Origin: Sinotaia quadrata
Taxonomy: Eukaryota; Mollusca; Gastropoda; Architaenioglossa; Viviparidae
Direction of reading: 5' to 3'
Length of the DNA stretch: 64,000 nucleotides
Assembly (NCBI GenBank): GCA_028829895.1
Contig: CM054180.1
Coordinates: 106,481,635 to 106,545,634 of the forward strand
Part shown: piece by piece, positions 35,975 through 49,003 of the stretch
How positions within the stretch are numbered: the stretch's first letter is position 1
Layout: the number at the start of each line of letters is the position of its first letter
Translations under genes and position numbers: made by a program
Notes under the pieces: model-generated
Database searches by the model: none
The model's input: the letters and a program-made list of their open reading frames with translations, nothing else
What the model was told of the DNA's origin: nothing

Positions 35975-36199
35975 TATCACAAACCATGGGCGCACGTCAA
36001 TAGAGCAGGTCTTCACACTTCACACATGTATCTAGAAGTACCTAAATAAATCACACACCATGGGCGCACGTCAATAGAGCACGTCTTCACACTTCACACA
36101 TGTATCTAGAAGTACCTAAATAAATCACACACCATGGGCGCACGTCAATAGAGCACGTCTTCACACTTCACACATGTATCTAGAAGTACCTAAATAAAT
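35975..36199. repeat. 74-bp minisatellite, 3 near-identical copies
   Basis: CCATGGGCGCACGTCAATAG occurs at 35984, 36058 and 36132. Copies differ at only one or two bases, so the array is young or recently homogenised. Confidence 0.97.
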
Positions 36200-37834
36200 C
36201 ACTCATTTTCAAAAGGAAACTTCAGTGTTGAGTTTCTTCATAATATTTAATAAATAGTATATAATGACGTCAAAGCGCTACCAAAGTTTGTAGCAAATAG
36301 TAAGAAAGGTATATTTGTAGCGTTTACCTGTAGATTAATTCTGGCCACACCTATTACAAAGGAACTGACCTAGGTACAGTTAAAATCAATGGAATCTACT
36401 TTAGCAAGTCATTAGAAATGAAACAGCACAAAAATTCACCTCTAGTTTGTGTGTGCGTCGGTGTGAAAAGTGTATATATATAAACGCAAGGGCATTTTGT
36501 ACGCACAGCACCTCACCCCCTCCCTTTCCCCCCACAACCCCCTCACCCAGCGCGAAAGCGGCGGAATGCTTAAAGCGCCCCCCCCCCCTACATTAGCAAG
36601 CAAGTTGTACGCACAGCCCTGTTGAGAAACGACGAGATTGCTTTAGAACTGTGGTCACTTGCCCCACCCACCCTACAAGCGTCGTGCGTGCTAGAGCTGA
36701 TGCCGGTCTTCCGCTGACAAGGGAAATAACTCACAATCTCTCTAAAGTCTAGGCTCTCCGCTGTGATAATGCGTGGTAAAATGCTAGAACGCCTTCATTA
36801 AAAACCGTTTGTCAGTAATTAAATCAGGGCTTTATATTGCTCAGGCGACTACGTTAGAACGTTGTGTTGTCGGTCGGCTTGTGTTTTACCCTCGTTTCAC
36901 AGTGCTGGGATAGCCCCCCCCCCCACCCCCAGCTTGGATCGCCATCTATTTCGGGATATTGCTTCTACTACATTGGTAAGAATGAAGAACAGGGTAACAG
37001 CAGTGCGCAGAGGGCGTTTAACTCCCGTTCCTTTTTAATGAAAAGATAACCCAACATAGTACACATTTTTCTTGGTGAATAATCACATTCCTAATCTACT
37101 TAATGCGACTATAAACTGAAAGTGATGTAATAATACGTCATTAATGCAGAGAATAGTGAGAGTAAAAGGACAGGGCATTGAGTACAAGAAGAGGAGAAGG
37201 GGTTGGGAGGGGGAACTGGAACGTCGAATTCAATTTTTCAAGTGCGTAAACGGGAATGCACTAATCGAACTCTGCGTACACACGCGCGCGCACAAACACA
37301 CACAAAAAAATCACCTTACCACATTCCATTCATCTTTGAGACAGTAGTGGAGAAGGGTGCCATATTCCTGAAGCAAAACTTTAAGTATTTAAAAATTTCT
37401 CTCGGATTAGCTAGCCGTACGTCTTAGAAAATGAAGGAATCTTTCAATCACTCACGTGTCAACAACAGACCAATTAGCTAGTAAGTCAGTCAACAAGTGT
37501 AAACCCTCAAAAACAACAAAAATCTAACGAACATGCTCATCAAGCATTCTTCATGTGTCTTTAAATAGATCTTTTCCCACTACATTCAGTTACATCTTAA
37601 AATGATGGTGATAATACATCAATGGAGAAGACAAATGTTTCCGTGAGAGGAGGATGAGAGAATAAAGATGATGAGATAGCAATGAGACAGGTCCAGTATT
37701 AGCATACTTTGTCGAACCTGCTGCAATTTAAAAATTGATAAAATTTGGATTTTAAATGAAATTAATAAACATCATTCTGAACGTTAAGAGAGAGAGAGAG
37801 AAGCGGAGGTAAAATCTCTTGTGCAGGAGGATAT
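36200..37834. other. Unique sequence with a GC-richer island
   Basis: 36490-36800 is C-rich and CpG-richer than its surroundings, with C homopolymers near 36583 and 36907. A possible donor TTGGTAAGA lies near 36975. The short frames here lack ATG starts or context. See also the TATA-like site. Confidence 0.4.
36471..36484 (+). promoter_or_regulatory. TATA-like motif beside a C-rich island
   Basis: TATATATATAAAC lies at 36473, about 15-20 bp before a C/CpG-richer stretch. A core promoter is possible, but TA runs are common in AT-rich DNA and no downstream exon could be fixed. Confidence 0.15.
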
Positions 37835-38215
37835 ATACTAGTCTAACCCCTTTCCAAAGAGCACGAGAGGTTATGTAGTCTACCCCCTTCCCAAAGAGTG
37901 CGAGGGGTTATATATAGTCTTACAACTTCCCAACGAGTGCTAGAAGTTATATAGCTTTACCATTCCTAAAGTGTACGAGAGGTTATATATAGTCTTACAA
38001 CTTCCCAACGAGTGCTAGAAGTTATACAGTCTTACCATTCCCAAAGTGTACGAGAGGTTATATATAGTCTTACCCATTCTCAAAAGTATACGAGAGGTTA
38101 TATATAGTCTTACCATTCCTAAAGTGTACGAGAGGTTATATATAGTCTTACCATTCCTAAAGTGTACGAGAGGTTATATATAGTCTGACAACTTCCCAAA
38201 GTGTGCGAGAGGCTA
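37835..38215. repeat. 38-bp minisatellite, about 10 copies
   Basis: The unit contains TATATAGTCTTACCATTCC and AAAGTGTACGAGAGGTTA, with a second variant (ACAACTTCCCAACGAGTGC). Left-hand copies are the most diverged. Confidence 0.94.
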
Positions 38216-39025
38216 TAGTATCATGCGTTTCCCAAAGTTCGCTAAAGTCAATAATTAATCTAACTCTTAAGAAAAAATCTAATAAAATTTACTGGTAAAT
38301 ATTTCACGAATTTTGATAAATTTAAATAAAGATTTTTAATAATTATTTTTACTTATTCTGCTCTTATCCTCCAGTCGTCAATATCAAAAACTGAATTTTA
38401 GGTCTGTACATGGTTGCAAAAGTAATCAGAAAATAAAGGTGTTAAACTGTTTTAGTACTAGTCAAACAGTCAATTTAAACACCAACCACGCCTACGTGGA
38501 TCCTAACAGTGGATAAATAATCAAACTAGCATGGGCATAATGATATATGCCTTTTTATATGGCATGACGATTTGTGGCATGATGACGTATGGCATGATGA
38601 CTTGTGGCATGATGTATGGGCATGATTGTAGCGGATTGTTAATTACATGTGAATGCAGGAGGGGAGAAAAACGAGAGAAAATTAAATATTGATTAATTAT
38701 TCCCCTACCTGCTTCTGGAAGCTAACTCCACTTCACAGACACACGCCACACAAATAATCAGACAGACGCAAGGACGCACAATGAAGATGGCGCATCACAA
38801 ACAATGTAATTCTAGGATAAACATGTAAAATGTAATAACTAGCTTGAACCCCCCAGACTCCCGTGATGGATGCAGTCACTATAACTAGTACACATATGAC
38901 GTTAAGGGATGATACATGGAAAGTCGAACTTGAAAAGTGTAAACAAATTTTAATAAAAAGAAAATGAAGTTAACAAAGAAAACGATGAAATAAAGGTTTT
39001 AATAAAATAAAATATATCTCAGACT
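38216..39025. other. Mostly unique, with a short GGCATGATGA array
   Basis: 38545-38635 has five or so GGCATGATGAC-TTAT/TGTGG phrases of about 16 bp, related in core to 5312 and 40350. The rest is AT-rich. Confidence 0.55.
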
Positions 39026-39336
39026 CTACAATGTCATCACTATAAGGAATTCGTGCACAATGTATGGCCTAAGGCAATGTTTGAGCAATGTCATCACTAT
39101 AAGGAGTTCATGCACAATGTATGACCTAAAACAATGTTTGAGCAATGTCATCACTATAAGGAGTTCATGCACAATGTATGGCCTAAGGCAATGTCATCAT
39201 TATAAGGAGTTCGTGCACAATGTATGGCCTAAGGCAATGTCATCATTATAAGGAATTCGTGCACAATGTATGGCCTAAGGCAATGTCATCACTATAAGGT
39301 GTTCGTGCACAATGTATGGTCTAAGGCAATGTTACG
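39026..39336. repeat. 46/57-bp two-length minisatellite
   Basis: A short 46-bp unit (CAATGTCATCATTATAAGGA, TTCGTGCACAATGTATGGCC, TAAGG) alternates with a form carrying an 11-bp CAATGTTTGAG insert. About six copies. Confidence 0.93.
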
Positions 39337-40349
39337 AGTAAAGTAATGACAATGTCTTTGGAGAGTCTCTTGTATTTTCAACTTATCTGGAACAGGGGAT
39401 AACTAGTTGGCCAGGAAGCATCGATGATGTCTCCTCTATCCTTAAATGAAGTGCGTTGTTTGGCACTTGACGTAGATAACGACCACAAAATACGAACATG
39501 ATGATTCATGCGAGCCTATCCTTTCAGCTTGGTAATAAATGGACAAAGACAGATGAGCACGCAGCATTTCCATTAACTGTGATCCGTAACAATTTGCCAG
39601 AGTGGGAAAGAAACAATAAGGTCCCCCCACCCTTTTTTTTTTTTACACATTGTTTATCATTGCGCTACTGAACTGTCATGAACACATTCAGACAGTTAGA
39701 GAGATGAGTAAAAGCAGGGTAACATGCTCACACTCACTCTCATTCAAGTCTTAATTACTAATTACTAACACAAACAATTTGTGTTAAATATGCTGTGGAG
39801 AAAGAAATATTAGTTTTAATAATAACAATAGCTAGAGAAACCACGACTATTAACCTTTGCTGGCATGAATCTGAATTATAAATCCAGTTAAAATTATCCC
39901 ACAAACATGTCTTCAGACATAATTATTTTACTGTACTCGCTCTTCAGGAGGCACTTGGTGCGTCGAAGGCAATCTAATTTTAGTTTTCCCTAATGCCCCT
40001 ATTCATGCATTCTACCAGCTGTGACAGCTGTTGACTTGTCCACGTGTGGGTGCTGGTCATGGGACAAGAACGTGCTCACTCTGACTCTAAGGCTTTTCAC
40101 AAATGTACAGCAAAGAGCAGTGACATGTTAGGTTAAGAATTACACAATTAGCAATCTGGAAAGTTTGATGCCAAGTTCGATTTAAGTGTCAGAACTTCCA
40201 GTTAGAAAACTGTTTATAGGAATTTAAAATGACAAACTCACAATTTTTATTATTAGATTTGAAATATTATTATGAGTTAAAATGACTTTATCTTTTGAGT
40301 GACTTAATAAAATGTGAAAAGGGGGATAACACGTGACAATAATGACAGA
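39337..40349. other. Unique sequence
   Basis: No supported gene or repeat; a poly-T run lies near 39632. Confidence 0.4.
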
Positions 40350-40680
40350 GGTAATGTGTGGCATGCTGATGTATGAAATGATGACAAAAGGGTGACATAA
40401 AGAATTATGATATGTAGACATGTAGATGTATATATGATGTATTGGCATGATTATGTATGAAATGATGACATAAAGATTGCATATAGCATGATGATGTATA
40501 AACATGATGATGTACAGATGATGTTTGGGCATGATGACATATGACGTGGTGATGTATAAACATGATGATTTATGACGTGATAATGTATAAACATGATGTA
40601 AGGATGACATATGGGCATGATGATGCATGGTGTGATGCATGACACGATGACATATGGGCATGATGATGTATAGATATACA
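40350..40680. repeat. Degenerate CATGATGATGTAT array
   Basis: About 20 phrases of 14-18 bp such as GGCATGATGA, CATGATGATGTATAAA and TATGACGTGGTGA in irregular order. The minus-strand His/Ile/Met-rich frames (such as 40224-40733) are translations of it. Confidence 0.85.
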
Positions 40681-40894
40681 AAGAAAATTTTGCTGATGAA
40701 TAGTGTCTCCTCTATGTGAACAAATGAGGCCATGCTTTACGACAGACCAAAAGAAATTTGCGGACATTTTGTGCAATCTTTAAAAGAAATATAATTCAGA
40801 TTAAACCTTGTCAAGCATCCTTGGAAAAGTATGCATAGTATTTATTTTCAGTATTTAGCTGAAGAAAAGTGATTAAAATAAAAGGGTTATGTTA

Positions 40895-41610
40895 ATAAGG
40901 AAGGTCCAATATGTCATGGAGTAAGTAAAGGCGAAACATGTCACGAAGATTGTAAAATTAATCATGCCACATAGAAACGCCCCAAAGGTCATGTAATAAG
41001 GATAATATTATTCCATATACTAAGGAATTATAAACATAAAGTCACGTCTTGGCAAAGACTGGCACGTATTAAGAAAAAATCGACAATGTCACAAAATATG
41101 GAAGGCAAAAAAATTGTCAAGAAGCAAGTAAGGCCGAGAGATATCCCATAGGAAGGTCTAAACATAAAGTAAGGAATCCAAAACATAGTCACTTAATAAA
41201 GAAGATTTAGGAAGGTCTAAACATAAAGTAAGGAATCCAAAACATAGTACTTAATAAAGAAGACGAAACATGCCACCCAGTAGGCAAGTACTAAAGAAAT
41301 TCTAAACGTGTCGCGTAGAATGGAAGACCAAAACGCCTCACTTAATACGGAAGACCATTAAGGCTCGTAAAGATCACGTGGAAACCCAATATGCGTTGCC
41401 ACGTCCAGCAGAATGCCATGCCAGTTCACGTAATGTACAAGCGATGGTCACAGAGAAAGCCAAGGCATGACGTCACGTAAAAGTAATGGCCAAAACAGTG
41501 ACACATCAGCTAAAGACAGAACGTACAATCACGCATCACGCAGAAGGTCATCTAGCACGTCGTGTTGCATAAATGGTCAAAATATAACGCGGAAGTCCAC
41601 ACATAATGCG
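40895..41610. repeat. Degenerate AAACATGTCACGTAGTAAGGA-type array
   Basis: Phrases like GGAAGGTC(C/T)AA, ACATGTCAC and GTAATAAGGA recur across 700 bp. Inside it a clean 59-bp duplication starts at 41151 and 41210 (GGAAGGTCTAAACATAAAGT). It appears to be an old array with one recent local duplication. Confidence 0.7.
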
Positions 41611-43266
41611 TACGTGAGTGCCTGTGTGTGAATATGTTGGGTGGGGCGGAGTGAGTGTATACTTTTATGTATAGATTATATTGCTAAAAAAAAAAAAAAG
41701 AAAAGAAATCTTTAGAAATCTTTTCTTTTGTCTTTATATACCTCTGCAGATTTAAGAGACTTACAATATAATTATATTCAGTTTGTTTTGTTAACATTTT
41801 AGGTCAGACTTAATCTTGTCCGGAAGCTCAAAAGTAAAATAATGCGGACATGGTGCAAAGCGCAGAAAGAAATGCGTGGAAGGAAAAGCTGAGGTGTTAA
41901 CGTGTTTATCAAGGAATTACAGATGTTGAGTAGGAAATAATTCACTGATAGAAGTACAAACATGCACTTGTTGCAGATTCGTTGTGTATTCACTGCTTGA
42001 CCTCTACCGCACTTGTTTTTCTTTCTTCTTTCTTTCTATTGCTAAAGGAGCAAAGAAAGTGCTTTACGAAACAATTTAAATTGGCTTTGATGGAACATAA
42101 TTATCATAATTTGTGTTAAGAGGTGGGATGGTGAAAAATGTTGACTTGGATGGGTGGAGCGAAAAGGGAGACAAAAAATGGAATAGCGATCTGGTGTACT
42201 AAGATATAACCAGTTCCCCAACATTTGGTTTTTACATCTGACTTTATTTACTTCCCGACTTGTGGTTGCCTTCTTGCAAGTACAACCAATTAATTGATCA
42301 AAGTTGTCATAATTTATTTGGGGTGAGGTGAGAGGTGGATAACTCTTTATCTACTTCACATACACTCAGTTACCTCCCGTTTCTGATTGAAAATTAATTT
42401 GAATTGCTCAGGCGTGTAAGAATATATTATGTCTATATGTGAATACGATATTATCTGTGAATACGGTTTGTCTATACGTGAACACGTTATATTTGTGTGA
42501 ATGAATTAAAACATTACGTCTGTGTGTGACTACACAAAACATTTGCACTCTTTCCTCTCTTTGTCACTTTTTAATTTTAATTTTATATACTAAAATGTAG
42601 TGTATTTTATTCCTGTCATTAACACTGTCATTTCATTCCTGTCACTAATGTAGCAAAGTTAAAGTAGAGGTCGTGTTCTGCATGTTAGGTGTAACATATA
42701 GCGAAATTATGCAATTATTTTTTCTTGATTGTAATAAACAACTCAAGGAGATAACATATCAGGCTAAAAGAATTAAGGGGCCACGTCTTAGAAAACCATA
42801 AGCCAGCAGTCCCCAAAATAGGTATGCCTAACTGCATGGGGGGTGAGGGGTGGGAGAGTTTGCTAACTAGACAGTGAGTGGTTGCAAACTGGGTAGTGAG
42901 TGACACTGAGTGACTGCAAGTAAGCTCAAGTAAGCTACAACTGATATTCAACCTTAAGTGACCGGCTGAGGTGAATGTGCAACATCCTGTCTCTGACATA
43001 ATTCATGTTTATCCATAATTCACGTTTATCCCTGTTTAGCAGGGAAAAGTCAGGATGGTCAAGTCAAGTCAACTTTACAAAATTATCTTTCTTCTCTGTC
43101 GTCTTCCATGATGTCATGAAAATATTTGATAACTTATACATGTCAAGTGACAGTGAAAATATTTCAGGATCCTTCTGTGAGAAGTGAGACAAACATTAAG
43201 ACAGTATAATAAACAGTAAATATTGGGCTATGAAAAGTACCAGAACAGCCAGCAAAGATATAACTG
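41611..43266. other. Unique AT-rich sequence
   Basis: No gene supported. 42420-42530 has three or four loose GTGAATACG-type repeats. Confidence 0.4.
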
Positions 43267-43345
43267 AACTTTGAGCCATAATAATTGGCGTGAAGGCTTA
43301 CATTCGACTTTGAGCCATAATAATTGGCGTGAAGGCTTACATTCG
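43267..43345. repeat. 39-bp tandem duplication
   Basis: ACTTTGAGCCATAATAATTG plus GCGTGAAGGCTTACATTCG occurs twice in tandem with no difference that I can read. Confidence 0.95.
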
Positions 43346-44404
43346 ACTTTGCGCTGTTCGGAACGGCGCGTATAAATTCATTCTGTCTCCGAGGGCGTCG
43401 GCCTGTGTGTAAAATGCATAGAGGAACATTATGCAATAGTGCATAGCTTTAAAACAAAATGAGCATACTTCAAGGGTAAGTAACTCTGGAGTCAGATGGT
43501 CCATTCCCCTGGCGCTAATGAAAGACGCTGGCTACAGATATACAGAAAATGGAAGCGAAATATTAATGTGTCTTAATGTGTCTGGCGACACATGCTACGA
43601 GTCTGATTTAGTGAAAGTATATGTTCTGATCAGCATAAAATGCGTCCCGATAATCTGCCTATTCGATTATGTGTTAAAAAATGTGTGGTTTAATGACATA
43701 GTTTGCACTCTTGCGCATAAAAGTACAGTGCTTAATTAACTATTTTTCCAATTTTGCAAAAACAAAATAATAGTTTCTTGCCATGACCTCTTCGCAGATA
43801 AAAAATAATAATGGCACAGGTAAATCGGAACGACCCTAAGGTGCAATCTACCTGATTGAGTACCAATGATACGATTTATTCGTCTATAATGAATAATATT
43901 AGGTCAGAGTTCATTTGCAATTATTACATCAGCTGAAAAAGTACAGTTCCATACAGTTTTTCCTCCAGTCTCCTTTTTACCAACACACTTATTTCATCGG
44001 TCCGGACACCTCTGTAAGCTCTCAGACTGATGTTCCTGGTGGACCCACCCACCCCGCACACACGCCACTTTTCGCACATCTTGGTCATTGGAAAAATGGT
44101 GGCTCGGCCACAGACCTCGGTCATGGATGATGTCAAATGCAGAACGTGACTGATGATAGGACACTTGATGGATACTTCACTGTCCATTAGTCCATTCTCA
44201 CAAGAATCGTGTCACAGACCCATCGAGTGGTTAACTCTGCAATGGATAAGGTATGGGCGTGGGTGTGCATCCGAATCATAGCCTATCAGCGACATTTTTG
44301 TGACCGTTTGGTAACATGGTTATCTAGTCAAACACACCTAAAATACGACTTTCCAGATATATAGATAGATGCTGCTTCAATTCAGTCGACCGGATGGTAC
44401 AACA
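43346..44404. other. Unique sequence
   Basis: Short ATG frames (for example 43518-43739) have no recognisable domain. Confidence 0.4.
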
Positions 44405-44635
44405 CGGTACAAGACGAGTATGTTATAGCACGAGTATGGTGTAAAATGAGCATCGTGCAACACGAGTATGGTGTAAAAATGAGCATCGTGCAACACGAGT
44501 ATGGTGTAAAAATGAGCATCGTGCAACACGAGTATGGTGTAAAAATGAGCATCGTGCAACACGAGTATGGTGTAAAAATGAGCATGATGCAACACGAGTA
44601 CAATATGACACGAGTATGATGCACTACAAGTATGG
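44405..44635. repeat. 33-bp minisatellite, about 7 copies
   Basis: The unit GTGCAACACGAGTATGGTGT plus AAAAATGAGCATC is nearly identical over the middle four copies. The period is divisible by three, so three minus frames stay open. The motif CACGAGTATGATRTAACA reappears at about 46455-46525. Confidence 0.95.
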
Positions 44636-44811
44636 TGTCAGAGGAGTTCTAGGAAAATTATGCTAAACATTTTTCCTCTAAATTTTAATTAATATTTCTT
44701 TTATTGTTTCATGAGAAGTATGGTACCGTTAGCTAGGTTGTGTACCTGTGGTGCAAACGATGTTTAGGACCTATTAAGATGTTGGTCGCTTGAAAGGTGA
44801 AAGGATGTGGA

Positions 44812-44847
44812 GGGGTAAAGGGGGGTGGCAGAATGGGGGGGGGGATA
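44812..44847 (+). other. G-rich run, possible G-quadruplex
   Basis: GGGG, TAAA, six G, a nine-base spacer and about ten G in a row. This could form a quadruplex if the last run supplies two tracts. Inference from base composition only. Confidence 0.4.
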
Positions 44848-45919
44848 GCTAGCCGGATTCGAGACGCCCATATTTAGTCATTTGCATTCCATGGTGTGAC
44901 GTAGTAGAATCTGCTAACTGAACTAGAGACCATTCACATGTTTACCTATCAATGACCCATGATTCGCATACGCACATTCACCGCACCCACATGTCCAGGG
45001 GTCAACTGTTTGCATATGTACATACCTCACATGAGTTACGAGAGTGGTAAATATAATTGACTTCTCTAAAATACTGTATATATTATTGATAGAATGCTGT
45101 ATAAAATATTTATGTGATTTGCTAAATGATTGTGTGAACTAATGTATTTCTTCTCACAGAAGCTAAGTGGCATTAGTGATGATTACATTTATGTAGAAAT
45201 GATGAGATGGCATAAACATTTGTATACACCATGCTCACGCCTGTTAAACTATTTGTAGCCAGGAGAGCTAAACAGAGAGAAAAAGATTGTTTAATGAATA
45301 TCGCTGTGAACCACTTGCTAGATGTATTGTATCTGAGAATTTATGCAATTGTAGAAGTAAAATCATTATTATTCCCTTATAAATATTTTATTGAATGCAT
45401 GAATTGTATGTTAGCGTGTAGCTAACGAGTTGTGATGAATTTGTAAAGAGTAGTCCATCACTGTCACCACGAAGCCCTTGTGGTTGTTCATGCTTATGGG
45501 TTGCTATAGAAGAATATTGTTCATTACAGCTGGTTCCAGGCCTAAAACGACGCCAGTCTCAAGATTCAAGATCCTCTCACGACAACATCTATCACACCTA
45601 TTTGACACCAAGCTGGTCATACCTGGAAGACAACTGCAACGTGATGTCACTTCTGTCAAGGACGCTGTGAGCTGTTGCCAGTCTTAATGACACTCTAGTT
45701 AAGTGTGCTCTCTCCAAATGAACTGATCAGTCGAATACAAACTTTATACAGGATAGACGAACTCTTGAATTTTCTGCAATCGCAGTTGATGTCTTGTTAT
45801 TACTATTATTGTTATTAAATTTTACTTTGTTGTCTTCACCCATGTTACATAATTTGTTGTAATCGTCGACTAAATCGCTGGTATGGGAACACAGCCGGAG
45901 AAATAATATCATAATCATA
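44848..45919. other. Unique sequence
   Basis: No gene recognised. A frame at 45478-45687 has a mixed composition but no ATG or splice support. Confidence 0.4.
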
Positions 45920-46241
45920 GTTCACCGACAAATGCGTAAACGACAATTTTCGTGTCGACAAAATCGCGATGATACATGTTAAATCGTACAAGAATGTAAT
46001 AATAACAAACGTAGATATCAATATTACGATACACAAAGGCAATGTTAAGAGATACTGCGTGAAAATAATTTTTACACAAAGGCAGTGAAAAGAACGAAGC
46101 ATACATCAAATCTTAATAATTTTATCGCGATTTTGTCGGCGCAAACTTGTCAATTTCAAAGAACGCGATTTTGTCGTCGCGCTTTTGTCCATCGCGTTTT
46201 TGTCTGCGCGCAATTGTCGTGCGCGCATTTGATGGGTCATC
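45920..46241. mobile_element. Possible MITE with imperfect inverted ends, MULE-like
   Basis: The left end (AAATGCGTAAACGACAATTT, then GTCGACAAAATCGCGATG) pairs with the reverse complement of the right end (AAATGCGCGCACGACAATTG, then AGACAAAAACGCGATG) over about 45 bp. The right end carries three or four tandem variants of CGCGATTTTGTCGNCGC. CATAATCATA lies directly outside both ends (45910-45919 and 46242-46251), a possible 10-bp target duplication as expected for Mutator-like elements. The outermost 10-15 bp match poorly and the duplicated 10-mer is AT-rich, so chance is not excluded. It has no coding capacity. Confidence 0.5.
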
Positions 46242-46251
46242 CATAATCATA

Positions 46252-47210
46252 ACTAATAATAAAAGGGGGAGATAACGTTACCAGCTTGGGCATGTCAGCT
46301 GATTTATCTGTCGGTATGTCATTTGAGTAATAGCCCGAATCTTTGTCATATTCGTGGAAGAAAGGTCAGGCCGCACGGCTGTCGCTAGTATTAGAAGCGA
46401 ATCGATAACCTAATATTTATATTTGAGAGTCTGATATAGTGACAGGGTCATTAAGCATAACAGGACACGTGACATATGGTATAACACGAGTACGATATAA
46501 CATGAGTATGATCTAACACTTGTAATGTATACCATGAGGACCAATTCATTCAAGATTAGATACGTATGACAGAGTGAACTGGTCTGTGGATAATAATTTA
46601 TGCAATTGTAGAACCTCTGTGTCGTCACTTCCCATCAAATATTTTCGCACAAAATAACGTGAAGAGTCGCCATTCCTGTCGGAACTGATCATTTCAAAAG
46701 TGGCAAGATTGATTTCAAGGTGTGTAATCCACAACCATCGACAACTGCGACAACAACGTATGAATCAAAGGTGGCGTTGGCGAGAGGTTGACAATCAGTG
46801 AAAAAGGGGCAATAACCGTAAAGAGTTTTCTTCAACAAATACGCACACAATTGGAAAGAAATAAAATCCAGACACTGTTTTATGCTAGAGTCGTATATCA
46901 TTTTACTTTGTTTTTGTTTTCTTGTTTCGGGGGAGGGGTTATTTAATTATTTTTTTTAATGTAGAAGGTGAAAAGAAAGACAGTAGCTGCCAAAATACAT
47001 TTGGAATATTAACCGCCTTGTGTCCATGTAAATTCCGAACACTAACAGACTTTCAAGACGCACTCACGAACGCAGGTAAATCCAGACTCACGACCACACT
47101 GCAAACATTTCTGGCAGTTAAGATCTTATAAGCCTTTGAAGAGAATGTTATGAAATTACTACATCAGAAACTAAACTGAGAAAGCTGTACACTCATGACA
47201 AAAGAGAAAA
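46252..47210. other. Mostly unique sequence
   Basis: Contains the short CACGAGTAC/CATGAGTAT repeats at 46455-46525. No supported gene. Confidence 0.4.
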
Positions 47211-47308
47211 ATGATGATGATAATGACGATGATAATGACGACGACGAAGATGATGATAATGACGACGACGATGATGATGACGATGACGACGATGGTGGTG
47301 GTGATGAT
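47211..47308. repeat. (GATGAC/GATGAT)n trinucleotide-type repeat
   Basis: GAT, GAC and GAA triplets with little interruption. The minus-strand Val/Ile-rich frame is its translation. Confidence 0.93.
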
Positions 47309-47614
47309 GAAATTACAAGAGGGAAAAACATTCACTTTTAAGCAGAGAAACAAATACACTGAGAAATGAGCCAAACAGATAAGAAAGTAATTAAAAGAAG
47401 AAAGTGGAAAGAAATACTAGAAGAAAAATCTAAGCTGCCAGACTGACCTTAAAATTCGGTTATCTTTCTTCATCAAGCCACATCCGTTAGCATCAGCAGG
47501 TGTACGAAAATTATGCGTATACGTGCTGATGAAGGTGCAGATTTACTAAAAACATGAGTCTATGCGTGTGTTTGTGAGTGTGTGTGTTCCCGAGTGTGTA
47601 TGAATATATATTGC

Positions 47615-47615
<1 letters not shown>
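47309..47615. other. Unique sequence
   Basis: No feature recognised. Confidence 0.4.

Positions 47616-47661
<46 letters not shown>
47616..47661. repeat. (TG)n microsatellite
   Basis: About 46 bp of TG, 26 bp before the GGAT/GATA array. Confidence 0.96.
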
Positions 47662-47664
<3 letters not shown>

Positions 47665-47687
47665 ATGCACGTATGCGATGCAGCACA

Positions 47688-47946
<259 letters not shown>

Positions 47947-48219
47947 ACACGTACAGTATTCATTCATCTTGACTGATAGTTTTCGTATTGTATGTTCAAT
48001 GCATTTTGACCATAGGAAAACTTTACCAAAGAACACCGACATTAAAATCATCAAGTTTTTTTTCCCATAATGCAAATGTCCCAAATACGTAATGTGAAAC
48101 TTGAGTTGAAAGCCTAAATTAATTAAGTAGTGCAGATAAATATTTGAACTGTGATTCATGAAATATATATGTTCAGCATGCTCATCACATCACTAAAATA
48201 GTATAATTGTGGACACCCA

Positions 48220-48665
48220 AAGTATTATTTTACAGAATAGGTTAATTATCTAATTAACAGAGTAGATTAATTGTCAATTTAAGTGAGTAGATTAATCTAA
48301 TTTCCTAGAATACAGCCAAATATTAATGAAAAGAGTAATTATTAATTTATCTCTTTATTAAGGAAACAACCAAATATTACTTAACAGAGTAATTGCTAAT
48401 TTAACAAAGTTGATTAATCACATTAACAAGTTCATCTCATTAACATCCAAATATTACTTGCAGAGGAGATTAATTGTAAATTTGAAAGAGTACATTAATC
48501 TCATAATAAAATTATCTCATTAACATCCAAATATTACTTAGCAAAGTGGATTCATAGATAATTTAAAAGATTAGATTAATCTCACTATCAAGCTTAAAAC
48601 CAAATATTACTTAACAGAGTAATGTAATTATTAATTTATCAGAGTATATTAATCTCATTATCACG
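48220..48665. repeat. Degenerate 60-bp CCAAATATTACTTAACAGAG array
   Basis: CCAAATATTACTTA recurs about five times, with CAGAGTAAT(T), GATTAATC and CTCATTAACA blocks between. About 60 bp spacing, strongly diverged. Confidence 0.75.
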
Positions 48666-48935
48666 CTTACAATCGTACCGTGGTATAAGGAGTCTGCTTT
48701 TCGCTCAAGAATAATTTTAAATAATGAATTATTTTGCACTCTTCACTTAAGACATCGGTCGCCAGTGAATATACAGATTATATGAATTTCTGTGAACTGA
48801 TCCTATACAATTCAACTATTAGCGAGGGGAAGTAAAAGTTTAAATCTGAAGCCGCAGCAGTTGAAGGTGATTATAGACGAGTAGGTGAGTAGATTTTTCA
48901 AATAGATGAAGAAATAATTAAAATATTTAAACCTG

Positions 48936-48939
<4 letters not shown>

Positions 48940-48982
<43 letters not shown>
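48940..48982. repeat. (TG)n microsatellite
   Basis: About 43 bp of TG, immediately upstream of the candidate exon at 49004. Confidence 0.96.
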
Positions 48983-48984
<2 letters not shown>

Positions 48985-49003
48985 ACAAGTCATCTCCCTT
49001 GCT

